NCBI GenBank assembly: GCA_930367205.1
Contig: OV884011.1
Coordinates: 41,305,754-41,369,753, forward strand
Direction: 5' to 3'
Length of the DNA: 64,000 nt
DNA from: Acanthosoma haemorrhoidale
Lineage: Eukaryota > Arthropoda > Insecta > Hemiptera > Acanthosomatidae
Made by a program: the position numbers and the translations under genes. Positions within the stretch are counted from its first letter, which is position 1; the number at the start of each line of letters is the position of its first letter. The notes beneath the pieces are model-generated. The model had not been told where the DNA came from. It made no database searches and worked only from the letters and a program-made list of their open reading frames with translations. Positions 18,956 through 30,500 of the stretch are shown here, one piece after another.

Positions 18956-21059
18956 GTCGCTGCCTGAGCATCCTTCTGCCACTGCACTCCAGTCCCCCTC
19001 ACCGACATTATTAGTACTGACAGATAACGAATGCCCAGAGACCTCCGTCCTCGAGGAGCACCTCATCCTCCAGCCATGAACGAAGCCGGAAGTGGACCTG
19101 CAATATCCCACTAAATATTCATCCACCGGTCGGCCGTGCCCCTGAATACTACGAACGCCTCGTTAGCAAACTGGTCACTTGTCCCTCGTAATTATTGGAC
19201 ATGCATTATTCAATACTCGGCCAAATCCCTTGTCATAGACTTGCCAAATCTTCAGGAGAAGGCATGCTAGTTCTTGGTTCGTTATATAATTAAGTATAAG
19301 TGTGTGTCATTAGCTGTTTTTAGTAGTGAAGTACCTAATTATTGCTAAACATGTTTAGAAAGGTACATATAGGTGAGTGTGTTACTAAATATAACTATAG
19401 GTTTAAGATTTATGTTCAAGTGAAATGTACATAAAGGCTTAATAAAATAAGTTTTACAAATTATACCGGCAAAAAAATTTAAGACGCCATGATCAGTGCA
19501 GTGTTTCTGACTAAACTCGTTTTGGTCACTGGTATTTACTATGGGTGAAAAAAAATTTACATTAGGATGTTTAACACTGTTAAAATTTGTGGATTCCTTC
19601 GACTAAGAGACCGTATGCTAAATCTGTCAAGTTCATAGTATTGTTACGGAACTGAGTACTGCACCATGCGGAACCCCTGATGTACGCTACACGGGCCATC
19701 ACGTCATCGCTGTCGTGCGGAAGTATAGGCGTTACTCCCGTATACCTGTTTTTAAGTGAAGTGCATCACAACCAAGAGTTTTGATAATGCTGGAACTATT
19801 ATTTTAATGGATCCTGTAGTGTCAATGAGGAATTCGAATAGAAAATTATTGAACAACTAAAGTGAGCTTTTTATTGAAACTATGAAGACATGCACGGAAG
19901 CATGGATATTGTCAAGGGCTCTAGTAGCTAATAGCCTCTCAGTTTCACACATAAGTAAACTCCGTTACAGGAGCATTTAAATTTGAAAATTACATTTATT
20001 TTATTTCTATTTACAAAGATTAAATTTAATTAACATAAAAGTAACCAATTCAAGTATTCACTTCTACGACTTACCTATAGTTACCGTCACACAATTAGAA
20101 CGGAGAGCCAGGGTCTTCTCCTAACTTCTCTTCTATCCGCGTGATTCCTTTACTTCGATAATGTCAATCATTAACTTGTCCCCTGCCCGCCTGTATGTGG
20201 CAACACCGCCCCAAGCCTTCATCCCAAGCGTCTAATTTAATGACGGCGACTATAGTTAAATATTGTTATAGTAGTAAATTTTGTAGGGCAAATGATAATA
20301 CTGAAAAACAAAAACAAAAAGACCCTGAAGACAGCAGGTTATAAGCCGATAGAATTATAAATGAGATCTAGAACTTTTATAGTTAGAAATTCCGGTCATT
20401 AGGAGTGGTCAGTTTTGCGCCGCATTTATTTTATTATAGTTATATTTTTTTTTAATCTTTCTAGTCTTAATTCATTTTATTTTTTGATATCTTATTTACT
20501 CCTGTTTTAAATTTAGTGGGCGCTGATTAAACTGCCAAATAATAAAACATTTTATGTAACATAAATGTTATTTAACAATACATAGGAACTCCATAAGGAA
20601 ATATTATTACGCCTTGGGACCCAAATAAATATAACTTTTACAGCTACATTGACTAAGTAAGCGAAAAATGGAAATACTTCCAATAAAAGTGAGTACCTTG
20701 GAATCACTCTATGACTCTATGCTCTATGACTGAAGCAATCTCAATGGGTGTGAACATAGTATAATGGTCTCCTTATCCATTCTATTGTTTTGCCCTGTAT
20801 GTATCTCTGCAAGTTCTGCCTGAACCCTGTTTAAATAAACATAGCAATTTCCTTTGCGGAAATAGCCATTAATCCAAACAAAGTTAAGAAAAATAGTTTA
20901 AATTAGGAAATTTTGTTTATAAGCTTACAAATGGAATTCCTTTTCAAAAGACCCCGTCCGAAATTAATTTCATAGAGAACGGGAAACAGACTTGAAAGAC
21001 ACGGGTCATCTGCGTTGTGATGTGATCATTATTGACGACATACTATATTATTCTCGAAT
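18956..21059. other. Intergenic, no gene seen
   Basis: No conserved protein is recognised. Slightly GC-richer patches lie at 18950-19130, 19660-19760 and 20090-20230. The last could be regulatory, but nothing specific can be claimed. Confidence 0.4.
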
Positions 21060-21330
21060 AGTGCACGGTAGCTGAGATGTGTACGATAATACTTCCACCT
21101 GGCCGGACGCCAATACGATGATCTGATTGGACACAAAGGGGGAGAAGTCGTGAGTTCCACCGGACACAAAGCCACGAGGACCTCGTTATCGATCACTTAA
21201 CAATAACAAGGCACCATTATCGATATGTGGCCGCTGGCTGGACCTCTCGATGTATCGATTCTAAGGCGGAACACACTTGTTGTCAGATCTAGTGCATCCT
21301 CGTGCAGTAGGCTCGTTAATGTAACGAGAA
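21060..21330. promoter_or_regulatory. Candidate cis-regulatory block with clustered ATCGAT sites
   Basis: This GC-richer, single-copy segment carries three ATCGAT cores within 72 bp (21188-21193, 21219-21224, 21254-21259). The middle one is an exact TATCGATA, the DRE core bound by DREF/BEAF-type insect factors. An E-box-like ccacctgg is at about 21096. Function is inferred from motif density only. Confidence 0.25.
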
Positions 21331-21570
21331 AGTGTGTTATTTCTTGAAAACGGCCGATAACGGAAAAAAATACAAATCACGTGTGACGCATCACACAATT
21401 AAGAGATACGTTAAAGTTGTGAAAACTACTTTTAACGACAGTTTTAATGACATCTGTAATTATGTTAGCCTAAAGCCCCAAAACATTATACGTATTATTA
21501 CTTACGAATTCAAGACCTTTAATTTTATATCCTACTCAGTATGGTGGGAAAATATTTATATTTAATTACC

Positions 21571-21672
21571 AAGTGAGTGAATGCAGATTGTAAATATGGT
21601 ATGAATGAGAACATTTATCACAATTACGTATTGCCTAATAAGGCAGATTGTAATTTTAGCACAATAAATAGT
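21571..21672 (+). mobile_element. non-LTR retrotransposon 3' UTR fragment (family A)
   Basis: Plus-strand copy of the 3' end seen at 13765-13880 and 1747-1850: 'gtatgaatga', TTGCCTAATAAGGCAGATTG and 'taattttagcacaataaa', followed by an A-rich tail. Confidence 0.7.
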
Positions 21673-22489
21673 ATTAAGTTAAAAAAAAAATGAATTACCA
21701 AGTAATTGATTAAATAATTTATTGTTTTACTTTGAGTTACTTTTATTTTTAGCGTCATTGGGGCTTTGATGGAACTATGCATGCTTCTGAAAAAAACACT
21801 AGTCAAGTTAAGGTTGAGAACAAAACTAATAGCAGGTTGAATGGCTTTTTTTGTTAAATTATAATTTGAAAGACAAACAAAAATTACATTTTGTTAATCA
21901 GGTAGTTTGATCTTTGATTCGTTTTTTTCTTATTACTATATAATTAGTCAATGACAATAAAGTTTTGTGAAAATGGCAATAGTTCTCTTATCTTCTAAAT
22001 ATCTTCCTAATTCAAATTGGATGTCTCTCGCGTGAACAAGAGACACACAAATTTCAGAACAAATAAACACGCAAATACCAGAGCAGGCGAGAACCTAAGG
22101 GTAAAATATCAATTTTTTTCAATACCACCTCCCCTGGACATTAAATCCCTCCCCGAAAACAATTCTTTCGCTCTCCTAGGTCCCAGGAAATAAAAAGATT
22201 TCTTGGGGATTGGAACCCAGAATGCGCATCTACAAAATAAAATACTAACTTCAGTGATCTAAATGGTAACCTTCGATGCAGTCATGCCTCTATGTTTTTT
22301 ATTTCTTATTGTGGTGTATACTTTATTTATATATTCTTCGCAGTTCCTACTTCTTATAATTTACTACAAAAACATTCATACAATTATTTGAAATTATTTT
22401 AATAATGTAAATATGTTTGCATTATCATGTGTAGTTTCTGGCTCCTGTCCCCTCTTCAGATCATGTGCTGACATTCCTAGCGTGTTCCT
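21673..22489. other. AT-rich spacer
   Basis: No gene is seen. Positions 21840-22080 weakly resemble 6960-7230. Confidence 0.35.
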
Positions 22490-23000
22490 AAATGACCAGC
22501 CTTTCACGTTCTGCTTCGCCGTCATAACTTAGGTATCATCCTGGACAAAACCGTCTCCTGGAAATCCCATATTCCCAAATTTCCCTATGGTAATTAGCTA
22601 CCCTAAAACTATTCAATCGTCTCGCCTTCTCCTCACCTAACCGACACGTAACGCCCATGGCTGTGTTGTCTCTCTCAGTATGATCCTGGTTGAACTGTGT
22701 TGATAGTCATCTATGGGACTCAGCGATGCTCCCGTGTATCGAATCTCTAGGTCACGTTACAGTGCCTGTTATCCTCCTTTCATTTCAACACTGCCTTGGT
22801 TCTTACCTTTTCCAAACCTCATAAACCTCCTTATATTTACAATATTGAGGTGTTACCTCATACTACTCCCGGAACACATGATCTACTTCTGACCTTTATG
22901 CCACTTTTTCAAACATGATTAAACACCAGTAGGCCGATCCTTTCTTGCTCGTTCCACCATTCAATGTAATACTCTTCCTCTAACATACTTTTAAAAACCA
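22490..23000 (+). pseudogene. Degraded non-LTR reverse transcriptase C-terminal relic
   Basis: The plus strand gives LGIILDKTVSWKSHIPKF, matching the 'YLGIxLDKxLxWxxHI' block after the RT catalytic core. Further scattered matches after frame changes (YGTQRCSRVSNL resembling 'W..A....L..LQ..Q.K.LR') follow, then a tail. Many stops; older than the copy at 13.8 kb. Confidence 0.5.
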
Positions 23001-23098
23001 TCTAATTCCAGCACTATTATTACTATCATACTATTATTATTTTCACCCACCTTATCCGAAGAACACTTATACATTAAATACGAATAATTAAAATAATG

Positions 23099-23400
23099 TA
23101 TTTAATTGAATTGAGTTAGTTTGCGAAGCCAATTAATTATTCAAACCACTTGATTTAATTACTCTATCAAAGTTACAACATACTGCATTAGCGTAAAGTT
23201 ATATGAAAATGAAATTGATTAATATTGGTTTGATTTGATTTTTATCATCCTCAATGTATTCTATTCCAAAAATATATTTCGTGTAGATCAATGGAAGGAA
23301 TATGGACATTGAAATTGAATAACGGGAAAATAAGATAAGATACGATAAGATAAATTATGTATTTACAATACCGATATAAGTGTGTAATTCATAGTTTTCA
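23099..23400 (+). repeat. REP-1 dispersed AT-rich repeat, copy 1
   Basis: It shares 'tactgcatt..gtaaagtta', GATCAATGGAAGGAATATGG, 'cattgaaattgaata' and a GATAAGATA-rich stretch with copies at 25425-25770 and 32990-33330, and inverted at 28585-28962. No coding capacity. It may be a non-autonomous element. Confidence 0.75.
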
Positions 23401-23625
23401 GAGTTGCTGAAAATGGCACTCCTGATGCCATTTATGTCTCCATCACCACGGAGAGGGATAAATAAAATGTCAAAAACGAGCACCATTAGTCACAAATCCA
23501 TAGGTTTTGTTGCTAGGCTGATTTGTGACAATCCCTGTGACATTTACGCTTCACTTTTTACTTAAATTATAATCTCCAATTACTTTACTACGGAACTTTT
23601 ACCAACCAAAACTTTACAACGGCTC
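23366..23625 (-). repeat. Dispersed repeat X, copy 1
   Basis: The reverse complement matches 29485-29765, including 'ggttggt..gtaaagtaattggag', 'cgtttttgacattttattta' and 'tccct..cc...gtgatgg'. It adjoins REP-1, so both may be parts of one element. Confidence 0.7.
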
Positions 23626-23629
23626 AGCG

Positions 23630-23757
23630 ATGTGTGAGTCCCCAAGGCGGGGAGGAGACGCCCGCCGCGGGCTAGGGTCGCTACAACCTCTAGCCGCCGT
23701 CAAGTGAGCGCCAAGAAAGAGATAGTGGGTGTACCTGTGGTCTTTCACCCTTGCTGG
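23630..23757 (-). repeat. Repeat shared with 25165-25275 (possible LTR boundary)
   Basis: Read on the minus strand, 'gtgaaagaccacaggt', 'tatctctttcttggcgctc' and 'tagcgaccctagcccgcgg' align with the plus strand at 25165-25275. From 23685 downward the sequence begins TGTAGCGACC, which recurs at 27228. This could be the junction of an internal region with an LTR (inference). Confidence 0.5.
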
Positions 23758-23763
23758 CGGCAA

Positions 23764-24205
23764 TATATATATGTATCGATAGATAGATATTTTCATATGT
23801 ATTTAAAATATATTTACCAGGAGACCAAAAATTGCAGTACACTATAACAAGTTTAAACTAAAATCTATTTTGAATTCGCCATAATGTAATTCTAAACATG
23901 ATTGTAAACAACATTTTTAGTTTCACCTCCAGTAGTAAGGATAAATAAATTTTTGGGCAAACTCACCCTTGATCTAGCAGCATAAGGTTATCCATGGGGA
24001 ATCGTAGTGATCTCAAATCCATTCCGTTGTACTTAACGGGCTGCCCCTGTATCTTGTTAATCGTTATCGAGAGTGTAAGTCTCAATCGGAAATGGCAATA
24101 TCTTAATGTTTATAGGGGGGTCTGTCGGAATGAATGGGATGGGTCACTTAAATCACATTACCCGCCACCTTCTTTACAAACGCTGTTGTGTCTAACTCTT
24201 AGTTA
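23764..24205 (-). pseudogene. Helitron-type (PIF1-like helicase) C-terminal relic, copy 1
   Basis: In one minus-strand frame the sequence reads ARSRVSLPKNLFIL then GGETKNVVYNHV. This is the end of Helitron RepHel helicases (HGQLYVALSRV...LF...TKNVVY). Stops occur (one within the HGQ-P-Y block) and only the last ~130 codons remain. It shares about 440 bp with 29028-29470. Confidence 0.75.
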
Positions 24206-24354
24206 CGAATAATTAGAAGTTTCCCTCTTCTCGGTCCAGAAAATATCTACTTATGTTTCCATAGTTTAATAATAAAGCTTTTGACGTCAGTAAGAGAGGG
24301 GGAGAAACTAGTGGGGGAAACAGCCCCATGTAGGGGACACCACCACCACGGCTG
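24206..24354. other. Short spacer
   Basis: Contains a purine-rich stretch (24292-24325); nothing else is recognised. Confidence 0.3.
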
Positions 24355-24432
24355 GCCTGCCTATATAACCGGGCAGTCTTGAGCGGTCTTGAGGCAGTTT
24401 TCAGAACTTACAGAACCGGCACTTAGAACACT
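24355..24432 (+). promoter_or_regulatory. TATA-containing promoter-like segment (LTR-type)
   Basis: It has CTATATAACCGGGCAGTC at about 24360, then an initiator-like 'cagttttcag' about 35 bp downstream, immediately before the CT microsatellite. With the leader-like block at 25075-25150 this looks like the U3/R part of an LTR. No gene follows. Confidence 0.35.
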
Positions 24433-25424
<992 letters not shown>

Positions 25425-25770
25425 AGCAGAGCGTATTGCATTGATGTAAAGTAATATGATAATACAATTAATTAATGTTGAACTAATTAATCCCGGTCAA
25501 TTCTCTTCCAACGAAAATTTCGTGTTTATCAATGGAAGGAATATGGCCACTAAAATTGAATAAAGATAAAGCATACTTGAATTTACGATAAGATAAGTTA
25601 TGCATTTACAAGACCGAAGATTAAATGAAATAAAATATAACTAAATGAAGTGATTGATTAGACTTACATGGTAAATATCGGTATAAATGGTCTGTTACCT
25701 AATTTTACACATGGTAAGACACTAGCCATGTTCAAGAAGAACTTTATTGAAGCAAGGCAGCAAGCTTAGT
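25425..25770 (+). repeat. REP-1 dispersed AT-rich repeat, copy 2
   Basis: Shares 'attgcattgatgtaaagtaa', ATCAATGGAAGGAATATGG, 'acacatggtaagacac' and GAAGCAAGGCAGC with the other REP-1 copies. It appears one of the longest copies. Confidence 0.75.
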
Positions 25771-26850
25771 CAAGTAGATCATTGGAGTTTCCATAAAGCC
25801 TGATCTCTTCTCTACTTTGCGTCTAAACTGAAACTGTTTTTTTAATTGAATCAGTATCCATGGAAATGTGTAAACAAAAATTGTACCTCGACACAACTAA
25901 ATCATCACAACCAAAAACAGTTCAGAAAATGTTTTACTTTCACCAGCTTTATTCTGAATCATATAAACAAGCATGCTGTAATATAATAGTTTAATTGGGT
26001 TTTGGTATATTTTTTATAATTTTATTTTGAGGTTAATTTAACCTGTGAGAAATATGAGAGCCCGTTTAGAACTTTTTAAATGTCTTTTTCTTCATCCTCG
26101 GATTGGAAGTAATAGCCTTTATACCGCAAAGAAGTTATTTTTATTTAATGTACATCTATTGTATAATAAAGGAATTATTTTATTTCCTTACGTGTTATGG
26201 AAAAGGTGTGAACAAAAAAAAACTAATATATTAATAGAGCAGTAAAAAGAAAATTAAGGAACATCAACATGTGGTAGTGTAGGGTTTATTTAATTTTTTA
26301 CTGTATGTTTAAGGATTAGTCGAAGTACATATCCTTCTTATTCTTATCGGTATTATTCTTTAAGGATAACCGCAAAGGAGTAAGCTTTCTTTGTCACTTT
26401 TTTTTCTCAGTCGGCAAAGCAATCGTTGATTTACTTTTTTTTATTTTAAAGTTCATTATTTACATAATTTACAATTTTGCTCGGAAACACAATTTTAATA
26501 ATGAATGCATTATTTTTTTTACGGGGAATGTAATAAGTGATGGATTTATCACTGAAAAAAACCTACATAATAAAAATAATACTAAATATATAAGTATTAA
26601 ATAAATTAGTAAACAAAATAAATGAAGTAGATAGACATTTAATTTGGTTAATGTTATTTCAACAATGTATGTTTTGTGCGTTTTAATTGTTCGTGGGGTA
26701 GAGTGGCATTTTACTAAGTTACAGAGAAGGTTACATGATACAAGCAGTGTTGCCTAAGCTCCTATTTTAATTCTTCAGTCTCCCCCCCCCCATCCATCTA
26801 TAATGGATAATCGAAGTAATTTTACTTATAGATAATTCAGAGTGTAAATA
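25771..26850. other. AT-rich intergenic DNA
   Basis: No conserved protein is recognised; the open frame 26045-26245 has no known domain. Confidence 0.4.
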
Positions 26851-27115
26851 TTGTTATATGTGTAATTCGCCACATAAAGTAAATGTAATGATAAGATAGA
26901 TTAATCCTTGGATTAGAGAATATGTAATTTTTTCCATATCCCCTTGTTACAAAAATTACTATAGAATTCCATATAGAATCTGCAAATGAATTTATTGAAA
27001 ATAGATTTACATATTCTATAGACTATATAAAAAAAATTATTTATTAAAATAAATAAATTTTTCCTTTTTGGCGAGTAGATTATGTATGTGTAACTCGCCA
27101 CATAATATATAATTT
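26851..27115. repeat. AT-rich repeat with CTCGCCACATAA-type end motifs
   Basis: The motif tgtgtaaYtcgccacataa occurs near 26860 and 27087, and inverted at about 33590 and 33727. At 27069-27098 a ggcgagt...actcgcc inverted repeat can form a hairpin. The segment 26850-26930 matches 33660-33745 inverted. It is possibly a small non-autonomous DNA element. Confidence 0.5.
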
Positions 27116-27227
27116 ATAATATAATAGAAATTATATAATTAAATTGCCTGTAGCTTATAAATGTCTTACAACACAGCGGTTAACTAAAGGATTGAAAGAC
27201 GAATTTACGGACACCAGTGATCATAAT

Positions 27228-28030
27228 TGTAGCGACCGCTAACTATATATGTAAATTACCCTACACTCTGGTTCATAATGTATTATAATAGAAATGCAAA
27301 TCTATGTAACTTCTGGTAATAAATCATAGAGAGGTCGGAAGTCGTAGACAAGTAACTCAAAGGGTACGGCAATAAACCTACGAGAATTAGCCACCTGACT
27401 GCCATATAACCTAGGGCAAGGACACTTACCCCTATTAGAATAGACATTCAGTCCTTTCTAGGAGCCTTAAAAAACACACCCTTTTACCCCAACGGTCATA
27501 AAACTAAAAGGAAGTGACTACCTGTGTATCGTAAAACATACCCCTGCAGACAGAGTCCGCCTTCCACGAGGGAGGGGGTTACCATATTTATATCAGTAAA
27601 TTTCGCCCTGAAAGACACTCTGTCTCTTAGTCTTCATAGCCGCACGACTTATCACTTACCCCAGGGCCACTTGGCCCTGGTGGGCTCACTCTGTTTCCTA
27701 GTCTCCTGAGCCACACTACTTGTAACTTGACACCAGGGGCACTTGGCCCCTGGTAGGCCCGCTCTTCACTCTTTTCTAGTCTCTACATACCGATAGCCGC
27801 TACCACCGTCGCGATACGCCTACTCAGCCTTCCGCTAATCTACTCTCGCTAGGCCGACCTCTACGACGGCACTTTGCCACACAGCCTATAGCAGACCTCT
27901 GACGACTTGTACTTATTACGCTGCCGATCTCTCGCCCGAACTCTGAAAACTGGTCTTATTATTTATGAACCTCTGAACCTCATCCTGAACACAGTGTCTT
28001 GTCGGGACACATTCCTATCAATAAATGGAG
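27228..28030 (+). repeat. LTR-like block ending in leader and start codon
   Basis: It starts TGTAGCGACC (as at 23685, minus strand), has a TATA-like ccatatttatatcagtaaat near 27575, and ends in a leader resembling that at 25075-25150, followed by ATG at 28025. There is no coding region behind it; the short open frames at 28.0 kb run into palindromic tandem repeats. LTR status is inference. Confidence 0.35.
27616..27775. repeat. Degenerate tandem repeat carrying GC-rich hairpins
   Basis: Units begin with 'cactctgtYtcYtagtct' at 27616, 27687 and 27767 (spacing 71 and 80 bp). Two contain perfect 9-bp-arm hairpins: 27661-27680 (CCAGGGCCA/TGGCCCTGG) and 27732-27754 (ACCAGGGGC/GCCCCTGGT), whose arms differ by paired changes. 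Confidence 0.8.
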
Positions 28031-28081
28031 TCAGATATTAACGCCTACATGGAACATGGTCCATGTATTAACTACAACAAT

Positions 28082-28153
28082 CCGACAATTGTTGACCTCC
28101 GACAATTGTTCACCTTTTCCGACAATTGTTCACCTCCAACAATTGTTCAACCA
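28082..28153. repeat. Tandem repeat of CCGACAATTGTTCACCT-type units
   Basis: Four units of 17-20 bp start at 28082, 28099, 28119 and 28136, each carrying the palindromic core ACAATTGT; a fifth broken unit is near 28158. Confidence 0.9.
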
Positions 28154-28584
28154 TATCCCGACAATAATTTGTACACAGGGTTGAAAACAAGCCAAGGCAA
28201 AAGAGGGCTTGGAGTAAAATAATTAACACTGTTTAAAGATGCATCGGTTTCATATTTGGCAGAACAATGGGACATCATAATAATCCTTTTCGGTGGCATC
28301 GATTGCTGATCATAAAAACTCCCTTTTTTACACCAGATCGAGCCTCTGATAGAAGCATTTAGAAAAGGGGGTGGGAATAAGTTGACAAAGATTGCCGTAA
28401 ACACACTTCTTTACTCGGCGTCGGAACAAAGGTCAGTTGGAGGTCTACTCGAAGAGAGGAGGTAGAAGAGAACAGTTTTTGAGGAGTAGTTAATTGGAGT
28501 TTTTGAAGAGAAGGAAGACAGAACGGACAGAGACAGAGAGGAGAGCTTTGACGGGAACTGTGATGAGCTACTTAGCTAGGTAGG
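28154..28584. other. Spacer, no gene seen
   Basis: The open frame 28147-28404 (minus) has no recognisable domain; purine-rich DNA lies at 28440-28550. Confidence 0.35.
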
Positions 28585-28962
28585 CTGCCTTGCTTCAAAA
28601 AAAATATTCTTCAAGACACCAACCATGTGTAGAATTAAGTAATATAAAATGTGTAGTTTATAAGTTGAATGTAATCATCCATCATTTCATTCTATTTCAT
28701 TTACATACATCCCCTACCTTATTGTAAATTCAATTATGCTGTAACTTTATTTTATATTTCAATGTCCATATGTCTTCTATTGATCAACACAAAATATTAT
28801 TTGGAAAAGAATTAATTGGGATATAATAAAATCAGTTCAATATTAATCAATTTTATTTTCATATAACTACTTATATAACGCCAATTCCGTAGGATACAGA
28901 GAGTAATCAAATCAAATAGTTTGAATAATTATAGTATCCAATCAATTCAGTTTAATCAAATA
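28585..28962 (-). repeat. REP-1 dispersed AT-rich repeat, copy 3
   Basis: The reverse complement matches the other REP-1 copies, including TACACATGGTTGGTGTCTTG and GAAGCAAGGCAGCC, and extends the family leftward through 'attattcaaac-a-ttgattt'. Confidence 0.75.
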
Positions 28963-29027
28963 GGTTACTTTAATTATTTGACCTTTAGTATAGTTAGAGG
29001 CTTGATTCTCCGAATGAGATAAGTGAA

Positions 29028-29470
29028 AATATATATGTATCGATAGATAGATATTTTCATATGTATTTAAAATATATTTACCAGGAGACCAAAAATTGCA
29101 GTACACTATAACAAGTTTAAACTAAAATCTATTTTAAATTCGCCATAATTTAATTCTAAACATGATTGTAATAACATTTCTAGTTTCACCTCCAGGAAGA
29201 AGGATAAATCAATTTTCGGGTGAACTCGCCATTGAGCTAGCAGCATGAAGTCCTTGGCAAAAAACAAGCAAGTTGTCCTTGGGAAAACCTAACGATCTCA
29301 AAGCCACTCCATTGTACTGAACGGGTCTGTACCTTGATAATAATGATCGAGAGTCTAAATAGAAATTGTAATCTTTTAAACTTAATAGGGGGATCTGTCG
29401 GAATGAATGGTATAAATGAGATAAAAACAATCGCTTCTATCGCATTATACACCGTCTTCTATACACACAC
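29028..29470 (-). pseudogene. Helitron-type (PIF1-like helicase) C-terminal relic, copy 2
   Basis: The minus strand reads FIPFIPTDPPIKFKRLQF, then FRLSIIII and a RFSQGQL block, matching the Helitron helicase end ('P..P..FKRxQFPVRLAFAMTINK..GQ...FSHGQL'). The GQ motif and SRV box are damaged and frames shift. It shares its whole length with 23764-24205. Confidence 0.75.
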
Positions 29471-29484
29471 TCTTGTGCCTTTGT

Positions 29485-29765
29485 AAAGGTTTGGTTGGTT
29501 GTAAAGTAATTGGAGAAACTATTTTAAGTAAATGACGAATCCAGATGGTTCTACAGGGTTCTATTAGACTAAACTTGGGCTTAAATGTCATAGGGACTGT
29601 CACCAACAAGCTTAGTGACAAAAGCTATGGAATTGTCACTAATGTTGTTCGTTTTTGACATTTTATTTATCCCTCCCCACGCTGATGGGAACGTAAACGG
29701 CACCAGGGGTGCCATTCGTCTTAGCGACACTGAATCGATTCCACACTTATATCGGTAGTTGTTGA
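29485..29765 (+). repeat. Dispersed repeat X, copy 2
   Basis: Matches the reverse complement of 23366-23625. It contains the inverted repeat GGCACCAGGGGTGCC at about 29700. The minus-strand open frame 29581-29871 covering it is not supported as a gene. Confidence 0.7.
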
Positions 29766-30319
29766 TTAATTTTATGTTACCCCCCCTTAGCATTTTTGCA
29801 AGATTGTAAGTCTTATGTGTAAGTTCGGTGTTAATTGCTAGCCATCGACACATTGGAGTACACACACACATCCATTTTTATATATGTAGATAGATATAGA
29901 ATGAATTTGAGGTATATATGTCTTAACGTTCTATGGTGACTGTTAAGCATCAGATTTATTCCATGAAATGCCTGCTTCACTTGTACCTTTTGAAACGACT
30001 TTTATATAAATTAAAATTCTCGTACAGGGGTAAAATGTAAGGTTCATGAGCGTTACCGTAAAGGAAAAAAAAAGAAAAGGAAAATGAGAGAGAAACGGTA
30101 AAGGTTTAAAAAACCTTCCCGGGAGATTATTATAAAAGTTATCCTCTGCCCTCTTGAAACGGGCAAGTCATTAAAGTTCTAAAGAGAGGGATGAGGCTCG
30201 TGAATAGGCCTGCAGTTCTAAATGAGAAGGTTTTCTCTCCCTCAAAAAAGAGACTCTTTAAATGAAAAAAAAAAACTACCAAAAGGATTGCGGGTTATTC
30301 ACTGTAATGGTGAACCGGG
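29766..30319. other. Spacer, no gene seen
   Basis: AT-rich and purine-rich DNA; nothing specific is recognised. Confidence 0.35.
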
Positions 30320-30500
30320 AAAAAGGGAGCTTTTTAAATAGGAAAGATGAGAGAGGGAGGCGCAGTTATGGCGGATACAGGAGGAAGCGGAAATAGAGCC
30401 CTCATTAGTGGCGGCCATTTTATATCGAGTTAGCATTGGTAGTAGCGTTGCGGCTGGATCCAGGAGGCACGGATGGAACAATCTGCTAGCAAATCGGATG
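30320..30500. promoter_or_regulatory. GC-richer single-copy block, possible regulatory DNA
   Basis: Contains GGCGGCCATTTTATATC (a YY1/Pho-type GCCAT core next to an AT-rich box) and further CpGs in AT-rich surroundings. No coding signal; inference only. Confidence 0.2.

Noticed and set aside
23655..23690. Helitron-type 3' hairpin plus CTAG on the plus strand
   Set aside because: Opposite orientation to the helicase fragment, and the next base is not T; more likely part of the LTR-like repeat.
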